From assembly GCA_963849095.1 (NCBI GenBank), contig CAWKGA010000003.1, forward strand, positions 62,001 through 126,000: a stretch of DNA of 64,000 nucleotides, read 5' to 3'. Under the pieces are notes generated by a model, which was not told the DNA's origin, searched no databases, and saw nothing but the letters and a program-made list of their open reading frames with translations. Made by a program: the position numbers and the translations under genes. Source of the stretch: JASHUC01 sp963849095. Its GTDB lineage: Bacteria > Pseudomonadota > Gammaproteobacteria > Steroidobacterales > Steroidobacteraceae. Shown here in pieces: positions 33,666-42,148 of this stretch. The number at the start of each line of letters is the position of its first letter. Positions within the stretch are counted from its first letter, which is position 1.

Positions 33666-36600
33666 CCGACAGCTTCAAGGCGCGCACGACGCTCGGGGTG
33701 GGCGATCGATCGTACGAGATCCTGAGCCTCGCCGCGCTGCCCCGCGAGAAGGTCGCACGGCTCCCCTACTCGCTCAAGATCCTCCTCGAGAATCTGCTGC
33801 GCTTCGAGGACGGCGTGAACGTGACGCGCGCCGACATCGAGGCGCTGCTCGAGTGGGACCCCGCAGCGACCCCGTCCCACGAGATCGCCTTCACGCCTGC
33901 GCGGGTCATCCTGCAGGACTTCACCGGAGTCCCCTGCGTCGTCGACCTCGCCGCGATGCGCGAGGCGATCAAGCGGCTGGGCGGCGACCCGGAACGCGTG
34001 AATCCCCTCGCCCCGGCCGAGCTCGTCATCGATCATTCGGTGCAGGTGGATGAGTACGGATCGCCCGGCGCGCTCGCCGCGAACACGGCAATCGAGTTCA
34101 AGCGCAACATCGAGCGCTATGCCTTCCTGCGCTGGGGCCAGAAGGCTTTTCACAGCTTCCGCGTCGTGCCGCCGAACACGGGCATCGTGCACCAGGTCAA
34201 TCTCGAGTACCTGGCGCGCGTCGTCTTCGACAAGGAGTCCGGCGGCAGGCACGAGGCCTACCCCGACACGCTCGTCGGCACCGACTCGCACACGACGATG
34301 GTCAACGGGCTCGGCGTGCTCGGCTGGGGCGTCGGCGGCATCGAGGCCGAAGCGGCGATGCTCGGCCAGCCGATCACCATGCTCATCCCGCAGGTCATCG
34401 GCTTTCGCATGAGCGGGAGCCTGGCCCCGGGGACAACCGCCACGGATCTCGTGCTCACGGTCACCGAGATGCTGCGCAAGCGCGGCGTGGTGGACAAGTT
34501 CGTCGAGTTCTTCGGCGACGGGCTCGCCCATCTGCCGCTCGCGGACCGCGCGACGATCGGCAACATGTCTCCCGAGTACGGCTCCACCTGCGGCATCTTT
34601 CCGATCGACGAGGAGACGATCCGCTACCTCACGCTCACGGGCCGCTCCCGGGAACGGATCGACCTCACGGCGGCCTACGCCAAGGCGCAGGGCCTGTGGC
34701 GCACGCAGGGCGCGGCCGCGCCCCGATACACGGACATCGTCGAGCTCGACCTCTCCACCGTCGAGCCGAGCCTCGCCGGTCCGCGCCGGCCGCAGGACCG
34801 CGTCGCACTTCGCACGGCGCGCGATGCCTTTCGCTCGAGCCTCGCGACGATGTCCGCGGAGCGCACCGAGCGCACCGCGAAGCGCACGGCAGGCTCGACG
34901 AGCGCCCCCGGTGCCCGCCCAGGCAGCGGCGTCGGCAGCGCCCCCGTGACGCTCGGTGGCGAGTCCCTGGAGCTGCGCGATGGCGCGGTCCTCATCGCCG
35001 CCATCACGAGCTGCACCAACACCTCGAACCCCTCGGTGATGCTCGGCGCGGGACTGCTTGCGCGCAACGCGCACCGCGCCGGCCTCAAGGCGAAGCCCTG
35101 GGTCAAGACGAGCCTCGCGCCCGGCTCGCGCGTCGTCACGGACTACTACCGCAAGGCGGGCCTGCTCGACGAGCTCGCCGCCGTCGGCTTCGATCTCGTC
35201 GGATACGGCTGTACGACCTGTATCGCTGCCGGAACTCCCGTCATGCTCGCGGACGGTACGAGCCGCAGGATCGAGCGAATGCCGGCCGCGGGCGGCAAGA
35301 GGCTGTTCGGCCCAACGAGCGAAGCGAAACTCGCCACCGCGATTCAGGCCGAGATGATGCTGCAGGGAGAGCGCGAATGCGTTTCCCTCGTTCTGCAGGA
35401 TGGCCGCACGCTCGTGTGCACGCCCGATCACGAAATCCTGCGCGCCGATGGTCGCTGGGTGCGAGCGGACGGGTTGGCCGTGAGCCGCGACCGCGTGGTA
35501 ATGGGTCTGGAATCGCCCATTGACGAACCCGGCGCCGACGAAGCGGGTTACGAGCTCGACGCGGGCCAGCTGAAATTCAGCTTCGCGGACGAACGCGAGC
35601 GCGCACGCGCCCTCGCCTTTGCACGACTGATCGGTCATCTCATCAGTGACGGATCGATCAGCCTTCACGGCCAGGGAAGGATGCATGTCGGCCAGGCGCT
35701 CGACCGCGAAGCCGCGTTGAACGACATCGAATTGCTCACCGGCAAGCGTCCAAATGGGAACCGTTATGATGAGCGAAAGTGGAGCATCGTGCTGCCGCGA
35801 GAACTGACGCAGGCAGTCACATCGCTTCCTGGCGTGCGAGTCGGGCGGCGCATCGATCAGGCGCCCGTGCTTCCCCGGTTCGTGCAAGAGGAGCGCTGCC
35901 CGGTGGCACTTGTGCGGGAATTTCTCGGCGGCCTCTTCGGGGCGGATGGTCACGCGCCTGCGCTGCATCGGCAGGGTTCCAACGAGCAGAGTGCCGTCCT
36001 CTCGGCACCGGCGTACTCGCAGAGTGCCAAGCCTGAGCACGTGCAGTCGCTGCAGGAGCTGATGCGGTCCCTCATTGATCTGCTCGCGCGTTGCGGCGTG
36101 AAAGCACGCGGCGCGAGGATCGCGTCATACCCGACGCGGCATGCGTCCTCGAGCTATCCGGCCGCACGCGACGGTATCGCCCGGACCGAGGTTCGTCTTC
36201 AGCTGACCGAGGGACTTTCGTTCGTGGAGCGCGTCGGCTTCCGCTACTGCGTGGACAAGTCGCTGCGCGCCAGTGCCGCCGCCGTGTATTGGCGCACGAT
36301 CGATACGATCAACCGTCAGCGGCTGCGGATGGCGGATCGTCTCGATGAGCTTCACCAGAAGCGCTACGAGTTCACGTTCCGGCAAGCCCGCAGCATGGCT
36401 GCCGCCGAGCTCGTAGCTCAGGAGACGCCGGTATTCCCGCATTACTCTCTGCTCGAGGGTCATGACCGCTTCGACCGCCTGCCCATTGCCGGCGAGTCGC
36501 GCTTCAAGCCTCTGCATCGCGAGAGTTGCGGGTTTCCCTCCCCGATCGAACTCTTCAAGCAAATGGGAGTGCGTGACTGGTTCGCCGCCCTCGAACCCCG

Positions 36601-37954
36601 CACAGGCGCCAATCGGCCCAAGCGTTACTGCACCGAGAAGGACTCGCTCGCGCTGCCGACCTTCACGCTGCAAGTCGTCGACCGGCGTCCCGCGGGCACC
36701 CGGCCTGTGTTCGACCTTGCCGTCACGGAATTGCACGCGTTCGTTGCGGGAACGGTCTGCGTGCACAATTGCATCGGTAACTCGGGCCCGCTACGCCCCG
36801 AGATCTCGGCGGCGGTGAAGGCCGGCGACCTGATCGGCTGCGCGGTGCTCTCGGGCAACCGCAATTTCGAGGGGCGCATCCACCCCGAGGTGCGGATGAA
36901 TTATCTCGGCTCGCCTCCCCTCGTCGTGGCCTACGCGCTCGCGGGCTCGATGGACGTTGACCTCGCGGCCGACCCGCTCGGCACCGGACGGGACGGCCGT
37001 CCCGTCTATTTGAAAGACATCTGGCCGAGCCCGCAGGACGTTGCAGAAACGCTGGTGCGCTCGATCGACTCCGAGATGTTCCGCTCGAGCTACCGGAGCG
37101 TGTTCGACGGGGATCGCGACTGGGCAGGCATCCGCGTCCCCGAGGGCAATCTCTACCGCTGGGATGAGAAGTCGACCTACGTCAAGAACCCCCCCTATTT
37201 CGACGGCATGACGATGACCCTGCCCGTCATCGGCGACATTCGCGGCGCGCGGGCGCTCGCGGTCCTCGGGGACTCGGTCACGACGGACCACATCTCCCCC
37301 GCGGGCAACATCGCGAAGGGCAGCCCCGCGGCGAGTTACCTCATCGAGCAGGGCGTGCAGCCCGCCGACTTCAATTCCTACGGAGCGCGCCGCGGCAATC
37401 ACGAGGTGATGGTGCGCGGCACGTTCGCGAACATCCGCCTGCGCAATCTCCTCGCTCCCGGCACCGAGGGCGGCGTCACGATCCACGTGCCGAGCGGTGA
37501 GACGATGTCGATCTACGACGCCGCCATGCGCTACAAGGCGGCGGGCACGCCGCTCGTCGTGCTCGCGGGCCGCGAGTACGGGACCGGCTCCTCGCGCGAC
37601 TGGGCGGCGAAGGGCACCATGCTGCTCGGCGTCAAGGCGGTCATCGCGGACAGCTTCGAGCGCATCCACCGGTCGAATCTCATCGGCATGGGCGTGCTGC
37701 CCCTGCAGTTCCTGCCCGGGCAGAACGCGCAGAGCCTCGGGCTCACGGGCCGGGAGCTCTTCGAGGTGATCCTGGGCCAGGACGGTGCCCTCGGCGGCAC
37801 GGTCACGGTGAAGGCGACTCCCGCGAGCGGCGCGCCGGTCGAGTTCCAGGCGCGAGTGCGCATCGACACGCCGAAGGAGCGCGACTACTTCCGCCACGGC
37901 GGCATCTTGCAGTACGTGCTGCGACAGCTCGCCACCTCGAGCCGCGCTGCCTGA
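33662..37954 (+). CDS. acnA: Aconitate hydratase A containing an intein
   Basis: 1430-aa precursor; after removing a 517-residue intein the mature enzyme is 913 aa, right for AcnA/IRP-type aconitases. It converts citrate to isocitrate using a [4Fe-4S] cluster. Conserved blocks: QDFTGVPCVVDLAAMR, DSHTTMVNGLGVLGWGVGG, AAITSCTNTSNPSVM (first cluster Cys, residue 451), GYGCTTC and IGNSGP (Cys 517 and the third Cys). The intein lies between GYGCTT and CIGNSGP. C-terminal domain blocks SVTTDHISPAGNI and GREYGTGSSRDWAAKG are intact, so after splicing the protein should work. Start overlaps the mnmA stop. Confidence 0.96.
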   Translation: MTDSFKARTTLGVGDRSYEILSLAALPREKVARLPYSLKILLENLLRFEDGVNVTRADIEALLEWDPAATPSHEIAFTPARVILQDFTGVPCVVDLAAMREAIKRLGGDPERVNPLAPAELVIDHSVQVDEYGSPGALAANTAIEFKRNIERYAFLRWGQKAFHSFRVVPPNTGIVHQVNLEYLARVVFDKESGGRHEAYPDTLVGTDSHTTMVNGLGVLGWGVGGIEAEAAMLGQPITMLIPQVIGFRMSGSLAPGTTATDLVLTVTEMLRKRGVVDKFVEFFGDGLAHLPLADRATIGNMSPEYGSTCGIFPIDEETIRYLTLTGRSRERIDLTAAYAKAQGLWRTQGAAAPRYTDIVELDLSTVEPSLAGPRRPQDRVALRTARDAFRSSLATMSAERTERTAKRTAGSTSAPGARPGSGVGSAPVTLGGESLELRDGAVLIAAITSCTNTSNPSVMLGAGLLARNAHRAGLKAKPWVKTSLAPGSRVVTDYYRKAGLLDELAAVGFDLVGYGCTTCIAAGTPVMLADGTSRRIERMPAAGGKRLFGPTSEAKLATAIQAEMMLQGERECVSLVLQDGRTLVCTPDHEILRADGRWVRADGLAVSRDRVVMGLESPIDEPGADEAGYELDAGQLKFSFADERERARALAFARLIGHLISDGSISLHGQGRMHVGQALDREAALNDIELLTGKRPNGNRYDERKWSIVLPRELTQAVTSLPGVRVGRRIDQAPVLPRFVQEERCPVALVREFLGGLFGADGHAPALHRQGSNEQSAVLSAPAYSQSAKPEHVQSLQELMRSLIDLLARCGVKARGARIASYPTRHASSSYPAARDGIARTEVRLQLTEGLSFVERVGFRYCVDKSLRASAAAVYWRTIDTINRQRLRMADRLDELHQKRYEFTFRQARSMAAAELVAQETPVFPHYSLLEGHDRFDRLPIAGESRFKPLHRESCGFPSPIELFKQMGVRDWFAALEPRTGANRPKRYCTEKDSLALPTFTLQVVDRRPAGTRPVFDLAVTELHAFVAGTVCVHNCIGNSGPLRPEISAAVKAGDLIGCAVLSGNRNFEGRIHPEVRMNYLGSPPLVVAYALAGSMDVDLAADPLGTGRDGRPVYLKDIWPSPQDVAETLVRSIDSEMFRSSYRSVFDGDRDWAGIRVPEGNLYRWDEKSTYVKNPPYFDGMTMTLPVIGDIRGARALAVLGDSVTTDHISPAGNIAKGSPAASYLIEQGVQPADFNSYGARRGNHEVMVRGTFANIRLRNLLAPGTEGGVTIHVPSGETMSIYDAAMRYKAAGTPLVVLAGREYGTGSSRDWAAKGTMLLGVKAVIADSFERIHRSNLIGMGVLPLQFLPGQNAQSLGLTGRELFEVILGQDGALGGTVTVKATPASGAPVEFQARVRIDTPKERDYFRHGGILQYVLRQLATSSRAA
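35219..36769 (+). other. LAGLIDADG intein inside acnA
   Basis: 517 codons (precursor residues 520-1036). Block A: CIAAGTPVMLADGTSRRIE with Cys1. Block B: TLVCTPDHEILRADG (Thr and His of TxxH at intein residues ~68-71). Two LAGLIDADG-like helices, LIGHLISDG (~137-145) and FLGGLFGADG (~235-244), indicate a homing endonuclease. Blocks F and G: FDLAVTELHAFVAGTVCVHN, ending in His-Asn, followed by the +1 Cys of CIGNSGP. All splice residues are present, so it should be active. GC content by eye is a little lower than the flanking aconitase. Confidence 0.95.
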
Positions 37955-37956
37955 GG

Positions 37957-38607
37957 GTGGCTCGACTCGTCGTCTTCGACCTCGACGGCACGATCACGCG
38001 CCGAGGTACGCTCGTGCCGTACGTCGCCGGCCTGCTCGCGAAGCGCCCGTTGCAGCTGCTTCGCCTGCTGCGCGTCGTGCCCGCGTTGCTCGCCTACTCG
38101 CTCGGGCGGATCGATCGGGGTGCGCTCAAGGCGCGGCTTCTGCGGGCAACGCTGCGCGGGCGCGGGCGCGCGGAGCTCGCCGCCTGGACAGCGCAGTTCG
38201 TACCGCGGCTCCTCGCGCGCGGCGTGCGCGCGGACGCTCTGCGGGCGATCGAAGCCCACCGCGAGCGCGGCGATGTGCTCGTCCTGCTCAGCGCGAGCCC
38301 CGACCTCTACGTGCCCGCCATCGCGGCGCAGCTCCACTTCGCGGAGGCGATCTGCACCGGCCTCACCTGGAGCGCGGATCGGCTCGACGGTGGACTCGCC
38401 ACCCCGAACCGCCGGGGCGCCGAGAAGGCGCGCTGCCTCGCCGAGCTCGCCCGCCGGCATCCGGGCCTGCGGACGGTCGCTTATGGGAACGACGCTGCCG
38501 ATCTCGACCACCTGCGCGAGGTCGACGAGCCGCTGCTCGTGTGCGGCTCCCGGTCTGCGCGCCGCCTGGCCGCCCGCGCCGGCATCCCGTCCGCGCGGTG
38601 GACGTAG
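37957..38607 (+). CDS. HAD-superfamily IB hydrolase
   Basis: 216 aa phosphatase-like protein. Motif I VVFDLDGTITRRGT (nucleophile Asp), motif II VLLSASPDLYV, and motif IV AYGNDAADLDHL are present, together with GAEKARCLAEL (Lys of motif III). Members include SerB-like and CicA-like phosphatases; the substrate is unclear. GTG start just two bases after the aconitase stop, so probably co-transcribed. It has a hydrophobic stretch at residues 24-50. Confidence 0.82.
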   Translation: MARLVVFDLDGTITRRGTLVPYVAGLLAKRPLQLLRLLRVVPALLAYSLGRIDRGALKARLLRATLRGRGRAELAAWTAQFVPRLLARGVRADALRAIEAHRERGDVLVLLSASPDLYVPAIAAQLHFAEAICTGLTWSADRLDGGLATPNRRGAEKARCLAELARRHPGLRTVAYGNDAADLDHLREVDEPLLVCGSRSARRLAARAGIPSARWT

Positions 38608-38680
38608 CTCGCCGCACCGTGGAGGTCGCGGCCTGGCGCGTCGGGCAACCAGAGTGACATTTTGCAGCTAAGGTCAGGAA

Positions 38681-38708
38681 CTTACACCGATGCCACAGGC
38701 CGTATGAT
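38681..38708 (+). promoter_or_regulatory. Possible promoter of msrP
   Basis: CTTACA (38681-38686) and TATGAT (38703-38708), 16 bp apart, lie 32 bp before the msrP ATG. The -10 is good and the -35 moderate, within a locally less GC-rich stretch. Confidence 0.35.
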
Positions 38709-38740
38709 GTAGGCACGCAGCAGGCCTCGAGAGGATCCCC

Positions 38741-39685
38741 ATGACGAGACTGCCGGGCGGCATCGCCCCTTCGGAAATCACCCCGCGCGAGGTGTACATG
38801 AGCCGCCGTGCGCTCCTCGCCGGAGCGCTCGCGGGCGGCGCGACGGCAGCGCTGCCCGAGGCCCGCGCCAGCGACGCTGCGCCTCCCGAGCTCAGCTCGA
38901 CGCTCAACCGGCAGTACTCGGTCGACCTGAAGCCGACGCCCTACGCGGACATCACGAGCTACAACAACTTCTACGAGTTCGGCACGGACAAGTCGGACCC
39001 CAAGGCGAACGCCGGCACGCTGCGCCCGCGTCCCTGGAGCCTCACCATCGCGGGGGAGGCAGAGTTCACCGGGACGTATCACCTGGAGGACATCCTCAAA
39101 GGCCAGCCGCTCGAGGAGCGGATCTACCGCTTCCGCTGCGTCGAGGCCTGGTCCATGGTCGTCCCCTGGGTCGGGTTCGAGCTCGGGTCGCTCCTGCGGC
39201 GGTTCAAGCCCACCTCACGGGCGAAGTACGTGGAGTTCACGACCCTGTACGACCCCAGGCAGATGCCCGGCGAGCGCGACTCGGTCCTCACGTGGCCGTA
39301 CGTCGAGGGTCTGCGGATGGACGAAGCCATGCATCCGCTCACCCTGCTCGTCGTCGGCCTGTACGGCAATACCCTGCCGAACCAGGACGGCGCCCCGCTG
39401 CGCCTCATCGTGCCCTGGAAATACGGCTTCAAGGGCATCAAGTCCATCGTCAAGATCGGTTTCACGGAACAGCAGCCGCGCAACACTTGGAACATCGCCG
39501 CCCCGGACGAGTACGGCTTCTATGCCAACGTGAACCCGAACGTGCCCCATCCGCGCTGGAGCCAGGCCACCGAGCGGGTGATCGGGGCCGGCTGGTTCAC
39601 GCGCCAGCCGACGCTGATGTTCAACGGCTACGAGAAGGAAGTCGCAGCCATGTATCAGGGCATGGACCTGCACACGTATTTCTAG
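38741..39685 (+). CDS. msrP: Protein-methionine-sulfoxide reductase catalytic subunit MsrP
   Basis: 314 aa periplasmic molybdoenzyme that repairs oxidised methionines in envelope proteins. A Tat-type signal with twin arginines (MSRRALLAGALAGG) precedes the mature part. The molybdopterin block YRFRCVEAWSMVVPWVGFEL contains the Mo-ligand Cys. Other family blocks: FYEFGTDKSDP and PWKYGFKGIKSIVKI. MsrQ is encoded directly downstream, so the pair is complete. Confidence 0.94.
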   Translation: MTRLPGGIAPSEITPREVYMSRRALLAGALAGGATAALPEARASDAAPPELSSTLNRQYSVDLKPTPYADITSYNNFYEFGTDKSDPKANAGTLRPRPWSLTIAGEAEFTGTYHLEDILKGQPLEERIYRFRCVEAWSMVVPWVGFELGSLLRRFKPTSRAKYVEFTTLYDPRQMPGERDSVLTWPYVEGLRMDEAMHPLTLLVVGLYGNTLPNQDGAPLRLIVPWKYGFKGIKSIVKIGFTEQQPRNTWNIAAPDEYGFYANVNPNVPHPRWSQATERVIGAGWFTRQPTLMFNGYEKEVAAMYQGMDLHTYF

Positions 39686-39796
39686 GCGCCAGGGACCCTC
39701 GCGTCCCAGGTGCCCGAGGCCCGCGGGTTCTGGGCGATCCAGACTCCCGCGCGCGATCGCTCCTCAAGTCCGGCCGGCTCGCGGCACAATGCCCAC

Positions 39797-40450
39797 ATGC
39801 TGAGCGTCGACAAGCGCTACCGCTTCATCTACAAGCCCGTCATCTTCATCGCGAGCTTGACGCCCGCCGTGCTGCTCGCCGCGGGAGCGTTCAACCTATT
39901 CGGGCAGTCCCTCGGGGCGGACCCCGTTGCGCGCCTGCTGCATGCCTGCGGCAAGACCGCGCTCAACTTCCTCCTCATCACCCTGCTCGTGACACCGGTG
40001 CGGCAGCTGACCGGCCTCACCCACTTGGTCCGCGTGCGGCGCATGCTCGGCCTGTTCGCGCTCTTCTACGCATCGACGCACTTCCTGGTCTACCTGATCC
40101 TCGACCAGGAGCTCGACTTGCATGCCGTACTGCAGGACATCGGCAAGCGGCCCTACATCACTATTGGATTCACGGCGCTGCTCATGCTCATTCCGCTCGG
40201 GGTGACCTCCACCCAGAAGATGATGCGCAGGCTCGGGCGGCGCTGGCAGAGGCTCCACCAGCTCATCTACGCGGCCGCGATCCTCGGCGTGTGGCACTAC
40301 TACTGGCAGGTGAAGCGGGACGTGCGCGAGCCGCTGCTCTACGCCTTTATGCTCGCGCTGCTCCTCGGCTACCGCATCGTCATGCGGCAGCGGGCCCGGC
40401 GCCGCATCACATCGAAGTCCGGACCTGCCACAGCTCCGGAAAGAACTTGA
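39797..40450 (+). CDS. msrQ: Heme-binding membrane subunit MsrQ
   Basis: 217 aa, about six hydrophobic helices. MsrQ passes electrons from the quinone pool or flavin reductase to MsrP. Conserved His-containing segments include LLHACGKTALNFLL, FYASTHFLVYLIL and RLHQLIYAAAILGVWHYYW, the likely heme ligands. The ATG at 39797 is chosen as family length is ~200 aa; an open frame exists from 39710. Its 3' end overlaps kynA by 44 bp on the opposite strand. Confidence 0.9.
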   Translation: MLSVDKRYRFIYKPVIFIASLTPAVLLAAGAFNLFGQSLGADPVARLLHACGKTALNFLLITLLVTPVRQLTGLTHLVRVRRMLGLFALFYASTHFLVYLILDQELDLHAVLQDIGKRPYITIGFTALLMLIPLGVTSTQKMMRRLGRRWQRLHQLIYAAAILGVWHYYWQVKRDVREPLLYAFMLALLLGYRIVMRQRARRRITSKSGPATAPERT

Positions 40451-41261
40451 GCTCGAGCGCTTTCGCCAGATAGGCGACGCCGCTCGTCCCGCCGGTCCCG
40501 CGCTTGTAGCCGATGATGCGCTCCACGGTCTTCAGGTGCGCGAACCGCCAGAGCTGGAACTTGTGGTCGAGGTCGATCAGGCGCTCGGCGAGCTCGTAGA
40601 GGTCCCAGTCCTCCGCCGTGTTGTGATAGACGGCGAGCCAGGCTCCCGCCACCTGCTTGCTCGCGCGGTAGGGCTGACTGAAGTCGCGCGCGAGGTAGTC
40701 CTCTGGGATGCCGTAGCCGCGGCGGCTCAAGAGCGCGAGGATCTCGTCGTAGAGGGACGGCGCCTCGAGCGCCCGCTTCAACGCCGCGTAGGCCTCGGAG
40801 TCCCGCCGGTGAACGGCGATCATATCCGCGTTCTTGTTGCCGATCGTGAACTCGAGCAGCCGGTACTGCACCGACTGGAAGCCGGAGGAGCGTCCGAGGG
40901 AGTTGCGGAAGGCGGAGTAATCCGCAGGCGTCATGGTCGAGAGCACGTCCCACGCCGCGGTGAGCTGCGTCTGCACTCGCGAGATGCGCTCGAGCATCTT
41001 GAACGAGGGGCCGACGTTGTCGCGCCGCACACAATCGAGCACTCCGCCGAGCTCGTGCAGAAACAGCCGCATCCACAGCTCCGAGACCTGGTGGATGAGG
41101 ATGAACATCATCTCGTCGTGCTCGCGCGTGAGCGGCTTCTGGGCATCGAGCAGCCGCTCGAGCCGCAGGTACTCCCCGTACGACTGGGAAGATCCGAGGT
41201 CCCAGTGGACCTGTTCATCCGCGAGATCGACGCGCTCGGTCTTGTCGAATTTCTTGGTCAT
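40407..41261 (-). CDS. kynA: Tryptophan 2,3-dioxygenase
   Basis: 284 aa heme enzyme opening the indole ring of tryptophan to N-formylkynurenine. Blocks: LTREHDEMMFILIHQVSELWM, FKMLERISRVQTQL, SLGRSSGFQSVQYRLLEF, WRFAHLKTVERIIGYKRGTG (the heme-ligand His) and GTSGVAYLAKAL. Start at ATG 41261 since family homology begins there; frame open to 41306. No other kynurenine gene is in the window. Its end overlaps msrQ convergently. Confidence 0.93.
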   Translation of the reverse strand: MTKKFDKTERVDLADEQVHWDLGSSQSYGEYLRLERLLDAQKPLTREHDEMMFILIHQVSELWMRLFLHELGGVLDCVRRDNVGPSFKMLERISRVQTQLTAAWDVLSTMTPADYSAFRNSLGRSSGFQSVQYRLLEFTIGNKNADMIAVHRRDSEAYAALKRALEAPSLYDEILALLSRRGYGIPEDYLARDFSQPYRASKQVAGAWLAVYHNTAEDWDLYELAERLIDLDHKFQLWRFAHLKTVERIIGYKRGTGGTSGVAYLAKALELKFFPELWQVRTSM

Positions 41262-41262
41262 G

Positions 41263-42009
41263 TCAAGAGTCGCCGAACACCCAGGGGGGCACGCGCCGCC
41301 AGCCATCGAGCAGCTCGCGATCGAGCGCGCGGTGGCCCGGGCAGTGCTCGGCCACGCACTGCCAGAAGCGGCGCGAGTGGTTCATGTGCCGAGTGTGCGC
41401 GAGCTCGTGGACGAGCAGGTAGCGCATCACTTCCCGCCGCTGGAACAGCAGGCAGCAATTGAGGCTGATCGTGCCGCGCACCGAGCAGCTGCCCCAGCGG
41501 GTGCGCTGCCGGCGGACGATCACGCGATCGTACGCAAAGCCGAGATCGCGCGAGCACTCCTTCAGCGCGGCGGCGAGCACGGCGCGCGCGTGAACGATGA
41601 GCCACTTGATGAGGAGCTGGCGCACCGCGCGGTCGTTGCGGCAGTCTCCGTGAAGGCTGAGGAGTCCCGTGGAGTGCGCGACGCGCGGGTGTCCCTCCCC
41701 TCCCGCCATGTGCACGCGCCAGCTCTCGCCGCAAGCCGGCAGCTCGATCATCCGCGGCGGAAAGGGCTGGGAACCGGCCGCGTTGAGCCGCGCTTCGGCC
41801 CGCTTGTGCTCGATCCAGCTACGATGCCGGGCGATGAAGTGCTCGACGGCGCTGCGGGAGGTTCTGGGCGGCACGACGACTTCGACACGGCCCGTCTGGA
41901 ACACTCGCACGGCGAGCCGGCGGGCGCGCCGGCTCTCGCGCACGACCCAGCACTCGCTCGGGTCCTCGTCGGACCACAAGGAGAGCTGAGGTGTCGGAGC
42001 GTCGAGCAT
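41263..42009 (-). CDS. YgjP-type zinc metallopeptidase (DUF45)
   Basis: 248 aa. It has the zinc-metallopeptidase HExxH motif in YLLVHELAHTRHMNHSRRFW and the family's RRQRTRWGSCSVRGTISLN segment. The N-terminus (RRARRLAVRVFQTGRVEVVVP) is the usual opening. The substrate is unknown. It ends one base before the kynA start codon, so the two probably share a transcript. Confidence 0.85.
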   Translation of the reverse strand: MLDAPTPQLSLWSDEDPSECWVVRESRRARRLAVRVFQTGRVEVVVPPRTSRSAVEHFIARHRSWIEHKRAEARLNAAGSQPFPPRMIELPACGESWRVHMAGGEGHPRVAHSTGLLSLHGDCRNDRAVRQLLIKWLIVHARAVLAAALKECSRDLGFAYDRVIVRRQRTRWGSCSVRGTISLNCCLLFQRREVMRYLLVHELAHTRHMNHSRRFWQCVAEHCPGHRALDRELLDGWRRVPPWVFGDS

Positions 42010-42148
42010 CGGGGACTCGTACGGAAGCGGTCGCGGCCCTAGCCATCATACCAGCCGCCGGGCGCGATAACGCCGAGCCGCTCCCGCGCAGGTTGCGTCC
42101 GGCCGCTCCGCGCGTGGTAATGTCAGCCGCCGCCGAAAGGTCCCTCTC

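Noticed and set aside
33467..36040. Very long minus-strand open frame opposite mnmA and acnA
   Set aside because: High GC content gives long antisense frames; the composition is Arg/Gly/Asp-rich without any recognisable family, and the plus strand has clear conserved proteins.
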